Source: CAVQCA01 sp963763115 | Lineage (GTDB): Bacteria > Pseudomonadota > Gammaproteobacteria > UBA9214 | DNA: 64,000 nucleotides | NCBI GenBank assembly: GCA_963763115.1 | Contig: CAVXNM010000026.1 | Coordinates: 1 to 64,000, forward strand | Reading direction: 5' to 3' | In this document: piece after piece, positions 54,558-63,880 of the stretch | Position numbering within the stretch: the stretch's first letter is position 1 | How the letters are laid out: every line of letters begins with the position of its first letter | The notes under the pieces: model-generated | Database searches by the model: none | Told to the model about the DNA's origin: nothing | The model's input: only the letters and a program-made list of their open reading frames with translations | Program-made: the position numbers and the translations under genes

Positions 54558-54836
54558 TCATACTTTTCCCACAACAGTGCTGGCTAAACGGCGGTCTGGC
54601 TGGGTGCGGCGGTCGTACTGTATCCAGTTCCCGTGGTCGTCGTAGAAGGGGATGTGCCTAGTTGTTGCCCGCTGGCGGCGGTCCGGCTGGACTCGGCGGT
54701 CCGGCTGAGCGTAGCGGTCTTGGGAGTGGACGTGGCGTTCTTGGATCTGGGTAATCTTCGAGACTACGATACAGAGCATAAATCCAAAGGCACCACCCAC
54801 TACTATCCCTACAATCCCTACTAGGGAATACAGCAT
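54558..54836 (-). CDS. Membrane-anchored DRR-motif protein
   Basis: 92 aa from the ATG at 54836, with GGAGG correctly spaced. An N-terminal helix (YSLVGIVGIVVGGAFGFMLC) is followed by a charged tail with YAQPDRRVQPDRRQR and IQYDRRTQPDRRLASTV. It combines a membrane anchor with the PDRR repeats found in the soluble protein at 4475-4855. Likely inner membrane with a cytoplasmic tail. Function unknown. Confidence 0.65.
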   Translation of the reverse strand: MLYSLVGIVGIVVGGAFGFMLCIVVSKITQIQERHVHSQDRYAQPDRRVQPDRRQRATTRHIPFYDDHGNWIQYDRRTQPDRRLASTVVGKV

Positions 54837-55086
54837 TATCGGTTCCTCCAATGCCGCTAATGCAGCCATAGGTTCAACCCGTTCGGAGGGAAATGAAAGA
54901 GGTTTCTGAGGACTTTCTTACAATTCCCGCAGAATGTTAGCCCGCATTTCTCACCGATAGAATTGAATAAGGCCGAGTTCCATGGCATAACATTGTGCGA
55001 CCAAGTAGTTGCAGCCAAAGGAGTCAGCGGCCTTATGAAGGCAGAGTGTACTGCAAGTCAACTGGAATATCACGGCCTGGGATGGC

Positions 55087-55505
55087 GTGCGGTCGTGGGT
55101 CAGTTTTATGGTGACACGATTACGATTGGCTGTGAAAGCCAAGATTCCTGGTCGCCAGTTATTGAGTCAGATCGAAACGCTTGTGACTCCCGACATACTG
55201 CTTGCCTGGCATTGTATGCAGATTGCTAAGAAGTGGACCTATGCCAGGAAAGGGCCAGGTCGTCCCTGTGTCAGATAAGAGATCACCGATCTGGTGCTGC
55301 GCATGGCAAGGGAAAACGCCACTTGGGTGTGTGATCGAATACAGGGCGCACTGGCCAATATTGGCTACAATGTTGCACCGGACACGATCAAGAATATCTT
55401 GAAACGGCATGGCACAGAGCCGGCACCGGCGCGAGAGAAACGCACTTCGTGGAAGATGTTCTTGAAGGCGCATTGGGAGGTGATGGCTGCCACAGACTTT
55501 TTCAC
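55087..55505 (+). pseudogene. Integrase-type transposase, N-terminal part with stop
   Basis: LLSQIETLVTPDILLAWHCM, IAKKWTYARKGPGRP, a TAA stop at 55277, then LRMARENATWVCDRIQGALA, IKNILKRHGTEPAP and HWEVMAATDFFTV. This is the DNA-binding half and first catalytic Asp of an IS transposase; the rest is missing. A different subgroup from the other remnants here. The following frame carries a membrane helix (VVLLLIINLLLGYRKLL) that may be the end of another truncated gene. Confidence 0.65.
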
Positions 55506-55721
55506 AGTTGGGGTCGTAGTGCTGCTGCTGATTATCAATCTCCTGCTGGGCTATCGAAAACTCCTGAAAAAGGCGGACATCGAATGTCCCCCGCCCGATG
55601 AAAACCAGCGTAAGGGGAAACGGGGAACTTCAACGTCACGTAAGGTCCCGTTTGGCCCTCATCAGGCACTATCGCCCTTCTGCACTCCGAGGGGCGTTTT
55701 TTTTACACATCACGATAGGGA

Positions 55722-55817
55722 TGGTTATCGCGTCATTTAGGTCCAGTAGTTGTTCGCCATACAATGACCACGAGATTTGGATTTCCATGGATTGAGATAT
55801 CGACGACCGAAATGTCC
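55722..55817 (-). repeat. GEQLLDLN segment, copy 2
   Basis: Minus strand: TFRSSISQSMEIQISWSLYG then EQLLDLNDAIT. Similar to 52220-52315; substitutions leave the peptide pattern, so it may once have been coding. Confidence 0.5.
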
Positions 55818-55921
55818 TGACTTGCTGCAACTGAGACACGCTCAGTGATTCAGGGAACGGCAGGTTTGCACCCGTTGACAACCGACGGCCGTGACTGGAG
55901 CAGTATTAAAAGGAGGACGGG

Positions 55922-56274
55922 ATGGAAGAGCTCAGCCTAGTTGTCCGGATTAGCATCCATAGTGGCCAGCTCGACGCATACAAAGAGTTAGCCAGGAAGT
56001 GCCTTATCAGCGTACACGAAAAAGACAAGGGTACTCTGCAATATGACTTGTACTTCAACAAGGACTACACCGATGCGTGGTGCTAGAGCGATTCAATGAC
56101 TCAGATGCTGTACTGAAACACACGGCAAATCTCGGTGACGCCTTAGCAGAGCTTTCGTCGGTGAGCGACTTTTCGATAGAGGTTTATGGTACTCCTTTAA
56201 CAGAGCTTCTCAAGACGGCGGAAGCAATTGATGCTCCAGTCTATAGCTACTTTCTTGGGACATCGAGCCCATGA
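55922..56274 (+). pseudogene. ABM-domain (quinol monooxygenase-like) protein, frameshifted
   Basis: Strong AGGAGG before the ATG. MEELSLVVRISIHSGQLDAY and KGTLQYDLYFNKDYTD, then a TAG stop at 56082. In the next frame VVLERFNDSDAVLKHTANLG and FSIEVYGTPLTELLKTAEA follow. Together these are a complete antibiotic-biosynthesis-monooxygenase domain with one small frameshift near 56075. Recently inactivated, or a sequencing error. Confidence 0.75.
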
Positions 56275-56747
56275 ACGAAGGGCTGCCTGACTCCGGCTTG
56301 GAGCGGACGGCGCGGGTTTCATTTACGAGGCGCCGCCGCTCAAGCCGCTGTTACGAAGGACCGGAGTTGCTGCATTCGAGGTGGCGCGATCAGTCTTCGA
56401 TCTGGGTGCTCCGGCCGTCGAACGCGGGACGTTCTTCCAGGGACGCGGGATTAGCGCGGACAGCTATCGAACCACAGGCGGGCCGCCGTTGGCCTGAGGT
56501 CTGGGTGCGTCGGATTTGGTTTGTAGCACTCAGGGCCAGTGGCCGGTGGAGGCACTCCAGAGAGGGAGGATGTAGACCGTAGTCCTCGGTCCTCAGTGCC
56601 AGGACGCAGGATAACCGTGTGCGAATGGAAACCAGCCTCACCACCCTGGAGCGCTTTGTACCTGGCTAGAGGGCGATCCACTTATGCCGCCAAACCATTG
56701 ATACGCTGGGCCAGCAACCCTTGCATTCCTACAGCGCGCGATGCGGG
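56275..56747. other. No recognised gene
   Basis: GC-rich DNA with short open frames on both strands and no ribosome sites or family signals. Confidence 0.35.
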
Positions 56748-58016
56748 TTAGTCAGACCGCAAATCTTGCAGCCTGTTGCGGAGCATCCCGATGTGCAGCC
56801 GCAGGTTGTAGAGCTCGTCGCTGTAGGACAGGGGGACCCTGACTTTCCGGACATCCTCTTCGATAGTATCCAGCCGCTGCAGCAGTTCCGCTAGCTGCGC
56901 AGCAGTGGCCTCTTCCGGATGCCGGATGTCGATTGCGTGGAGTTGGTGGTACCAGCGGTAGATCTTCCTGCGCACCTGCCAGCGATAGGTGGGCGGCATG
57001 ATCTTGATCAGCGGCACCAGAATGGTCAGCAGCGGCACCAGCATGATCTTCATTCGATCGACCAGGTTGGCCGTCCAGAAGGGCAGGTAGCGCTGCAACA
57101 GGGGTGGCCCGTGCCGGTAGAAGCGGCGCGCGTCCTCGTCCAGCGGGAAATCCACATGCTTTGCGTTCGGAAACTCGCCCGGTTTCTCGAACAGGCCGCC
57201 ACCGCCGTGCACCCTGGTGGCGGCCTGCAACAGCAGGCTGACCAGTGCCGGATGAAAGTCATCGCGGGCTATCAAATTGGCCGCGGATGCCAGCAGGGTG
57301 ACATCCTGTGGTGGTATGTTTGCCTGCAGGTCGATGACGCCTTCGGGCAGGGTAATGGCGGCGAGTGCATGATTTCGGTCGGTATATGCCGCGGCGCGGG
57401 TAAATGACATCAGGCGGATCGTTTTATCGTGCAGCAGTTCCTGAATCAGCGGCGAACGGGGCGAGGCGACGAAAAAGGCGGCATCCGCAGCGTCCTGTCG
57501 TAGTGCCTGGGCGGCCGCTTTGTCGCCCAGTACCTGGAGGTTGCCTGCAGGGCTATCGATGCGGTTATCTGCCAGCAGGGCAAGTGCCAGGGCGCGGGTT
57601 CCGCTGCCCGTCGCGCCCGTTGCCAGGCGCCTGCCCTGAAAATCTGTCAGTCTGCGCGCCTGTTCCGGGTGACGGTAGAACACCCATAGCGGCTCGTAGT
57701 ACAGGCTTCCCAGGGCGGTGATATCGCCGTCAGCGGCACTGATGCCCGAGCCTCCCTGGAAAAAGGCAAGGTCGACTTCACCGGCCTCCAGCAACTGGAG
57801 GTTTTCCAGGCTACCGGCTGTCCTGCGGATCTCCAGGGTTATCGCATCTTCCGCCAGTATCTCCCGGTAGCGTTCGGCAAACAGGTAATAGGCACCGTCT
57901 GCCTGACCGCTCGCAATGGTGATCGTGTGTGATGGCGCCGGATTGACGAACTGCCAGGCGACGAGGAAACCGATGAGGGTGATGGCAATGGCCGGGCCGA
58001 ATGTTTTCAGGCGCAT
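56748..58016 (-). CDS. TAXI-family TRAP-type solute-binding protein
   Basis: 422 aa from the ATG at 58016 (GGAGG about 11 bases upstream). An N-terminal membrane anchor (FGPAIAITLIGFLVAWQF) is followed by the binding domain HTITIASGQADGAYYLFAER, LQLLEAGEVDLAFFQGGSGI and ATGATGSGTRALALALLADN. A second membrane segment (IMLVPLLTILVPLIKIM) and a helical tail finish it. Membrane-anchored TAXI proteins of this form often occur without TRAP permease genes, as here. Ligand unknown. Confidence 0.85.
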   Translation of the reverse strand: MRLKTFGPAIAITLIGFLVAWQFVNPAPSHTITIASGQADGAYYLFAERYREILAEDAITLEIRRTAGSLENLQLLEAGEVDLAFFQGGSGISAADGDITALGSLYYEPLWVFYRHPEQARRLTDFQGRRLATGATGSGTRALALALLADNRIDSPAGNLQVLGDKAAAQALRQDAADAAFFVASPRSPLIQELLHDKTIRLMSFTRAAAYTDRNHALAAITLPEGVIDLQANIPPQDVTLLASAANLIARDDFHPALVSLLLQAATRVHGGGGLFEKPGEFPNAKHVDFPLDEDARRFYRHGPPLLQRYLPFWTANLVDRMKIMLVPLLTILVPLIKIMPPTYRWQVRRKIYRWYHQLHAIDIRHPEEATAAQLAELLQRLDTIEEDVRKVRVPLSYSDELYNLRLHIGMLRNRLQDLRSD

Positions 58017-58221
58017 ATCGTTAGTATCCTCCGTTTGTCCGCTTCCGGCAGGGGACGCGCTGCCACGTTGTGTCCTGTGCTTCGAGCGCAGGTCGCTGCT
58101 CGTTTTTGCCGATATGTCGAGTGACTGTGATCGAGTGCAGGAATATCCTGATTGTAGCGGGGAAAAGAACCAGTGGCCCGGCAGTCTCGGTAAAACGGCT
58201 TTCACTCACGCCGAACGACAA

Positions 58222-58404
58222 CATCCGCTACGACGTGAACCCCCGCAGGACGGGATCATCTCGCCTGTGCTCGCAAACCTCTATCTGCATCACTGCAGGA
58301 CCTGTGGTTCGAACGCGTGGTCAGGCCGCAGTGCCGGGGCGAGGAGTGTGATTCTGCGATCTGATGGTGAAGTGAAGGGGTTGCGTGAATTTGTCGGGAA
58401 TTAG
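58222..58404 (+). pseudogene. Group II intron reverse transcriptase fragment
   Basis: PPQDGIISPVLANLYLHHC is the TPQGGxxSPLLANxYLH motif of group II intron RTs. The next residues (LWFERVVRPQCRGE) appear in another frame. Only about 50 codons remain and no intron RNA domains V/VI were recognised. Confidence 0.65.
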
Positions 58405-58429
58405 CTGTGCACCGTAGTGCACAGGTATA

Positions 58430-58590
58430 CAAAGTCCCGCAACGGACGTCCTGGATAGGATAATTATAACAATAACTTACGATATTATGGCGGACTCCCT
58501 AATGCTGGGGTCGGTGGTTCAAGTCCACCCGTAGCCACCATTCATATTCAGCGACTTATGTAACCGGTCCTGTGCCGGTTTTTTCGTTGG
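58430..58590 (+). repeat. tRNA-Met 3' half module, copy M5, with terminator
   Basis: Upstream GTGCACCGTAGTGCACAGG and CGCAACGGACGTCC; the half is AATGCTGGGGTCGGTGG to GTAGCCACCA (58501-58540), with the anticodon changed to CTCCCT. The hairpin AACCGGTCCTGTGCCGGTT with six T (58562-58584) follows. Confidence 0.8.
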
Positions 58591-58638
58591 AAGTGTGGGG
58601 TAAGTATGAAGGGTCTGTTGGGATAATCCCTCTACCTT

Positions 58639-60411
58639 TCAAGGCTCGAAGGACATTAAAACTTGTTCGTTTGCATCATCGCCATGATATACAGTGAAGC
58701 CATGATTCAGTAGGTTGGCCTTCAAGGTTGCGGTGGCTTTTGGGTGCCGCCAACATATTTCTAATAGGTGGGGATCGGTCTCGGAGACTTCCATCTCACC
58801 AGTGAATGCCGGTGAGACGTTACGCAGGCGGATCAGGTCGATCTGGTCACGTACGACAGGGCGTTCCAGTCCGGACTCTATGTCTATTATCTTCAGGGTG
58901 GTGCGGTTGATTTCCTTGTGTCCTGCAGTACGTCCCCTATGTGCCGCCGCATAATCATTGATGCCGGCAAACAGATCAAGATACCACACCTGCGGGAGAC
59001 CTGGCATGAACATCTGGATTGCCCGGGCCAGGCGCAGCTTGTTCTCATCCTCCCCCAGGGCGCTGAAGAAAGTCGCATTGACTTGGTAGTAGTCGATCTT
59101 CTTGCCATCAGCATTGTACAGGTTCTTGGTCATGCCACCCCTTTGTATAAGGCGCGCAATGGTGGCATCGATCAACTCGTCGCTCAACAGGCCTGGCCGG
59201 TAGGTACCATTGACGTTCTTGCCACGCAAATCGGGCACCGGGATCCCGTCATGACAGCCGAGCATATTGATAGTCTGCAATCCTTTGGACTGAATATCGG
59301 CAATCCATCGCAGCAGTGCCTCATTGCTGCCCCTGTCCAGGGCGTCTATGACGAGCCCGGGAAAGAAGAAATCGTATACGGGATAGCCCTCCTGCGCGAT
59401 TTCTTCGTGGATACCGGCACCGTACTCAGCATGGATCTCGGGAAATACGGTCAGGTCATATTTTTTTGCAATGTCCCGCAGACGCTTCAGGTAATCCCAG
59501 GTTCCGGGCCGGTTAAAGAAATTGGACTGGCCTGGCTCTTTGTGCAGGTATGCAAATGCGTCCAGGCGAATAATTTTTGCACCATACTCGCTGAGTTTGC
59601 GAAGTGTTTGATCGTAGAACTGCCATACGAGATCCGAACGGGCATTGAGGTCCATCTGACCCAGAAATTCACGCTTGTGGCAGAGGGCCGCGATCAAGTC
59701 TTCCTTGCTCAATCCGCCATTGCACTGAGCTAATACCTGCATGTCTACGGATTCCAGTATTCCTTTATTCTCAATGATCACCTTGATGCGCTGGGCGATG
59801 TTCATGGCCGCGTGCGGGTCCAGATCCTTTATGTCTTTAAAATCCTCGGCTGTTATCTCTTCGAAGTCCACCTTTTGATAAAAGGTATTCCAGTACGAAT
59901 GAAGGGAGCCATCCGGGAATCGAATTTTCAGGATCGGAAGTTCCGGCTTTCTCATGAACAACTTGTCCAGATGCTCTTTGTGGGGAACGACATGATCATG
60001 CACACCCATAGTGCCATGCTCTTTCCAGAACTCGTTCCAGTCGATGAAAAAATCCCGGTAGATTGACTCGTTTCCGTTTTTCAGCAGGTCCACGAATTGT
60101 GGCGAGCGCACCGACAGATGATTGAGCACCATGTCGAGCTTGACCTGGATACCAAGCTTGTCGAGATCATCCAGATCATCCGGACTCACAAGCTCTTCGT
60201 TGATGTCGTAATCGATGATGGAGAAGCCGCGGTCCAGGTCGCTATGGAAAAAGGTGGGAAGAATGTAAAACTGTGAAAAGGCATCCTTGAGTTCGGGCCT
60301 CTTAAGGAAATCCACGGTGTCTGACAGTCTTTTACCAATGCTGTCAGGATAGGCGTTAAACATCACCCCTCTGGGAAGAGTTTGTGCCTTGCATTCTGAA
60401 TCATTGTTCAT
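58639..60411 (-). CDS. GH13_18 sucrose/glucosylglycerate phosphorylase-like enzyme
   Basis: A 590-aa alpha-amylase-fold enzyme. The catalytic regions are visible: KIIRLDAFAYLHKEPG (nucleophile Asp), DLTVFPEIHAEYGAG (acid/base Glu) and INMLGCHDGIPVPDLRG (third Asp). LPTFFHSDLDRGFSIIDYD and LDMVLNHLSVRSPQF match sucrose-phosphorylase-type enzymes, which split alpha-glucosides with phosphate to glucose 1-phosphate. Gammaproteobacterial relatives act on glucosylglycerate, glucosylglycerol or sucrose 6-phosphate; the exact substrate is not readable. AAGGG lies upstream of the ATG. Single gene. Confidence 0.9.
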   Translation of the reverse strand: MNNDSECKAQTLPRGVMFNAYPDSIGKRLSDTVDFLKRPELKDAFSQFYILPTFFHSDLDRGFSIIDYDINEELVSPDDLDDLDKLGIQVKLDMVLNHLSVRSPQFVDLLKNGNESIYRDFFIDWNEFWKEHGTMGVHDHVVPHKEHLDKLFMRKPELPILKIRFPDGSLHSYWNTFYQKVDFEEITAEDFKDIKDLDPHAAMNIAQRIKVIIENKGILESVDMQVLAQCNGGLSKEDLIAALCHKREFLGQMDLNARSDLVWQFYDQTLRKLSEYGAKIIRLDAFAYLHKEPGQSNFFNRPGTWDYLKRLRDIAKKYDLTVFPEIHAEYGAGIHEEIAQEGYPVYDFFFPGLVIDALDRGSNEALLRWIADIQSKGLQTINMLGCHDGIPVPDLRGKNVNGTYRPGLLSDELIDATIARLIQRGGMTKNLYNADGKKIDYYQVNATFFSALGEDENKLRLARAIQMFMPGLPQVWYLDLFAGINDYAAAHRGRTAGHKEINRTTLKIIDIESGLERPVVRDQIDLIRLRNVSPAFTGEMEVSETDPHLLEICWRHPKATATLKANLLNHGFTVYHGDDANEQVLMSFEP

Positions 60412-61296
60412 AACATACCCTTCACATTTGTATCACTATTCAGATATGTTCACAGCCTTCATAACAAGTGGATGTCTCAGTGGAAATATTTTAATAGATA
60501 AAGCATAAGTAATTGATAGCAAAGCCTAAAATAGATTTCAAGTGGAACAGGCTGATAACGCTTGTCATTTTTTGAGAAATGTTCAGTGCTAGTTTGTAAT
60601 CCCAGTCTTCCCATACAGGGGAAATCGGGCGTATTTCAGGCGATCTTTAATTCATTCACATAATATTCTGAAGGAATGTCGTAACCTGTTACGCGTATAA
60701 GTCCTCCAAATGATCACATCCTAATATGCTGTTTGGTTGCGAGTAATAATTGCTTACAGTTCAATGACATTATGGAGTCACATCGAGATGTAAAGAGGTG
60801 ATTCGGGTGGTTCAGGACATGGGTTGGTATTTTCTAGCCCAGCGATTACAAATAGATAAAGCTTGGAAGTGCGCTTTGATCGTCGTGGAATCGACGAAGA
60901 TACCCATGGGGATGTATTGGTGGCCCGACTGGCGATCTAACTTCTCGAGTTCAGTCTCGCCCTTTTAAGGAATCAAAGAACCCCTGAGTTTGCTGCATAC
61001 AGGGACGAACAGCGGGACTCTGTTTTGTGTTGGTAATTGTACTGGTCCTCTTCAAAATCATTTGATTGAGAGTTCCCATGAAGACATTCATTTTTCACAT
61101 CATTGATAGCATATGGAACCGCAAGATTCTCACGCATTCTAACTGCATATTCCAATGTAATTTAAGGAAAAACACACATGCAGTCTCACTTGTTGTAAGC
61201 GATGATTATTGGTCAATGAAAGCCGACAACCATTGTAATCAGAAGGTCCTCCTCCATTCAGTCCTTCCCAGAGATAAACATTAGCACATCTCACGT
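60412..61296. other. Gene-free stretch
   Basis: No gene could be supported. The minus strand near 60930-60800 reads GIFVDSTTIKAHFQALS, faintly like an IS5-type catalytic segment, too short to call. Confidence 0.35.
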
Positions 61297-61339
61297 CCAC
61301 ATCACGTACTACCCCCTATGCGGGTAGTGCGTGATGTGG
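61297..61339. terminator. Long hairpin, possible bidirectional terminator
   Basis: CCACATCACGTACTACCC and GGGTAGTGCGTGATGTGG pair over 18 bp with one mismatch around a 7-nt loop. There is no T tract, so a structural or protein-binding role is possible. Confidence 0.5.
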
Positions 61340-61340
61340 A

Positions 61341-61374
61341 TCCGTAAGAATCATCGGGATTCAATTATTGCGGA
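61341..61374 (-). repeat. Right-end fragment of the 5.38-6.57 kb IS
   Basis: TAAGAATCATCGGGATTCAA then TTATTGCGGAC matches the last 34 bases of the complete element. It lies immediately after the hairpin and before the end of hupE. Confidence 0.65.
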
Positions 61375-61418
61375 CGACAGCCCTGACCCGATTGCTCCCG
61401 GAGACGATGCGCCGCCAC

Positions 61419-62021
61419 TCATGCAATGCAAAGGAAGATGCCCAATGTCGTAATTGCCCCTCCAGCGTAGCGAATAACGCGAGGTCGGGCCAGTTTTTGC
61501 GCCAACAAGCCAACTCCGATGCCGCTGCAGTGCAACAACCCCGTGGCCAGTACAAAACCTATACCATAGGCTGCTCCGGCCACCGTCTCAGGCATCTCGG
61601 CCCCATGAGCATGGCCGTGAAAGAGGGCGAAAAGTCCCACGAGAAGACTGCTCGCCGTGAGAGGCAACCGTATTGCAGCGGCGATCAGCACTCCGAGCAC
61701 GAGCACTGACGCCAGAATGCCGGGTTCGACGAATGGCAGGGGAAAACCTACAGCACCAAGTAGACCGCCGACTGTCATGACCGTGACGAATGTGACCGGA
61801 ACGACCCAAACAGCGCGGCCGCCGCGTTGTGCGGCCCAGAGGCCGACCGCCACCATCGCCGCGACGTGATCCAGACCGGTAAGCGGATGAATTAGGCCAT
61901 GCACCAGGCCACTCGTCTCTCCCACCCCAACGTGTGCCTGCACCAATGAAGGTGCCAGGCACATTGCGAGCATCCAGACTATCCACCGAATTGCTGATGC
62001 CGTTCTCATGAAATGGTTCAT
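61419..62021 (-). CDS. hupE: HupE/UreJ-family metal transport protein
   Basis: 200 aa from the ATG at 62021 (AGGAGG upstream). Signal segment IVWMLAMCLAPSLVQAHVGV, then six helices. HPLTGLDHVAAM (the HPxxGxDH metal signature) and ALFHGHAHGAEMPE identify a nickel/cobalt permease of the HupE/UreJ type. No hydrogenase or urease genes are in view. Complete and single. Confidence 0.92.
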   Translation of the reverse strand: MNHFMRTASAIRWIVWMLAMCLAPSLVQAHVGVGETSGLVHGLIHPLTGLDHVAAMVAVGLWAAQRGGRAVWVVPVTFVTVMTVGGLLGAVGFPLPFVEPGILASVLVLGVLIAAAIRLPLTASSLLVGLFALFHGHAHGAEMPETVAGAAYGIGFVLATGLLHCSGIGVGLLAQKLARPRVIRYAGGAITTLGIFLCIA

Positions 62022-62642
62022 TACTCCTCCTAATACTGTATTCACTGATGAGATGTAATTGATACATGTAATACCGCCAATGATTGGTACTACCGTATTA
62101 TAGTTGGTAGCTCCAGAAATAGTGCTGTCATATCGTCAGGTCATTAGGTCTTGGTACAGGGATTCTACGCTCACCATGCTGTTTCCGCCAACCTCACCTC
62201 TCTGCTTTAACTGCTTATCGGCACCGCCTCACACGCTATTAGCTGCGTGCGCTTCAGCATCGTAGCCAATGCGATCGCATGTCGCGGGAATGGACTATGC
62301 AGTTGGCGGATAGGTGCCCCCCAAATCCAAATATTCTGCGCCCGTGGCCAGAACATCACCCACCCGAGATAGAAGACTTGTGCACGAAAGGTGCTTGTGG
62401 GGATCTGTGCGGGGGGCGAGGAGCAATACCCTCTGCACAGATCCAAACTGTTCCTAGGCAATCACAATTAAGAATTTCAGAAACGTGTACGCCACTGTAT
62501 CGTTGCCGGTGTGCTACTGCTCGTTGTGGTGTTCTTTCTGGCGAAGTAGTGTCACTTCGGTCGCAAATAATTTGTATTAGGTTCCAGATATTGGAACAAT
62601 CATGTTCAACCATCAACCTTGATGGAGAGTCTTTATAAGAAG
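62022..62642. other. No recognised gene
   Basis: Upstream region of hupE and of the peptidase remnant; nothing else supported. Confidence 0.35.
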
Positions 62643-63880
62643 GATACTCGCATTATTATCCATCTTGCTGTTCATCCCACTGATGGGCTACTCGCCGCCA
62701 AGCGTCTTCATTCCGAGATGGCGGGTCATAATGCTGCCGGCGTGAGCTGACAGATTCCTCTCGAGGATTTCTTCAGGAATCCCGAGCAATGCCGCTTCGG
62801 TTTGTCTCTGGACGTGAAGCATCTGTCGATGATGAGGCCTTGGAAGGATCAGATGAATGTGTTCATCCAGGATCTGTCCGGAGATCGCCTGCAAGCGGGA
62901 GAGTCCAAACAGCTGACCTTCGTGAAGGATCGTGACATCTCGGGTTACGCGTGGAAAGGAAATCACACGATTCCTTATGCAAGGGATTTCAACGGGGACG
63001 AGAATTTCCATGTCTTGCGGTCGACATTCTTACGGGAGAAGAGCGGGATCTCATCCCCTTTGAAAAGGTGCGTGCAGAGGTAATCGATGATCTCGAAGAC
63101 GTGAGCGACACGGACGTGCTTATCCAGATGAATCGAAGCAATCCCGAGCTTTTCGACGTGTATCGGCTCAATGTCCAAAGCGGCGAGTTGAAGATGGTGG
63201 CCAAGAACCCCGGCAAAGTCGAAAGCTGGGGCACGAACCATACCTGAGAAGTCCGGATTTCCACCCGGAACACCGAAAGCGATCCGTTCAAGGAAGCGCT
63301 GGTATTCGATTACAAGAGCAACTTCGATCCGCTCTTCTTCAGTTTTGATAACGAGCTGTTCTATGGTTCCTCCGATTTGGCCGTGATAAGAGCGCCATCG
63401 TGGCGATCGACCCCGACACCGGAAAGGAGTTGCAGACTCTCTACCGGCGTGATGTCGTAGACGTGTAGGGTTTGAGCTACTCAAGGAAAAGAAAGGTGAT
63501 CACAGCCGCTTCTTTCTTGACTTCGAAGCCCGAGTTCAAGTTCTTCTATCCTGTTTCGAAGAAACGCTACCAGCGGATCAAGAAGGAACTCGGGAATTAC
63601 CAGATCTTCTACTCGGGATACGACAAGAACGAAGATCTATTCACGGTGTTCGCCACTAGCGACAAATCGAGGAGTCATTACTATCTTTACGATGCGATCA
63701 AGGATCGCCTGACATTTCTTGTCGACGTATCCCCCTGGCTGAAGTCCGATCAGCTCGCTTCGATGAAACCGTGGAGTATCAGTCCCGGGATGGTCTAACG
63801 ATTCACGGCTATTTGACTTTGCCTCGCGGCTCCAACGGTCAGAATGTTACGGTCCAGACAGTGAACCACAGATTCGATGG
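62643..63880 (+). pseudogene. S9-family prolyl-oligopeptidase-like protein, heavily decayed
   Basis: Pieces in all three plus frames give one gene. IPLEDFFRNPEQCRFGLSLD begins the beta-propeller; PWKDQMNVFIQDLSGDRLQA, DVLIQMNRSNPELFDVYRLN, LVFDYKSNFDPLFFSFDNEL, KRYQRIKKELGNYQIFYSGY and YYLYDAIKDRLTFLVDVSPW continue it. TIHGYLTLPRGSNGQN starts the hydrolase domain before the sequence diverges near 63870. At least four frameshifts and stops. The catalytic Ser/Asp/His domain is absent. Confidence 0.75.
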
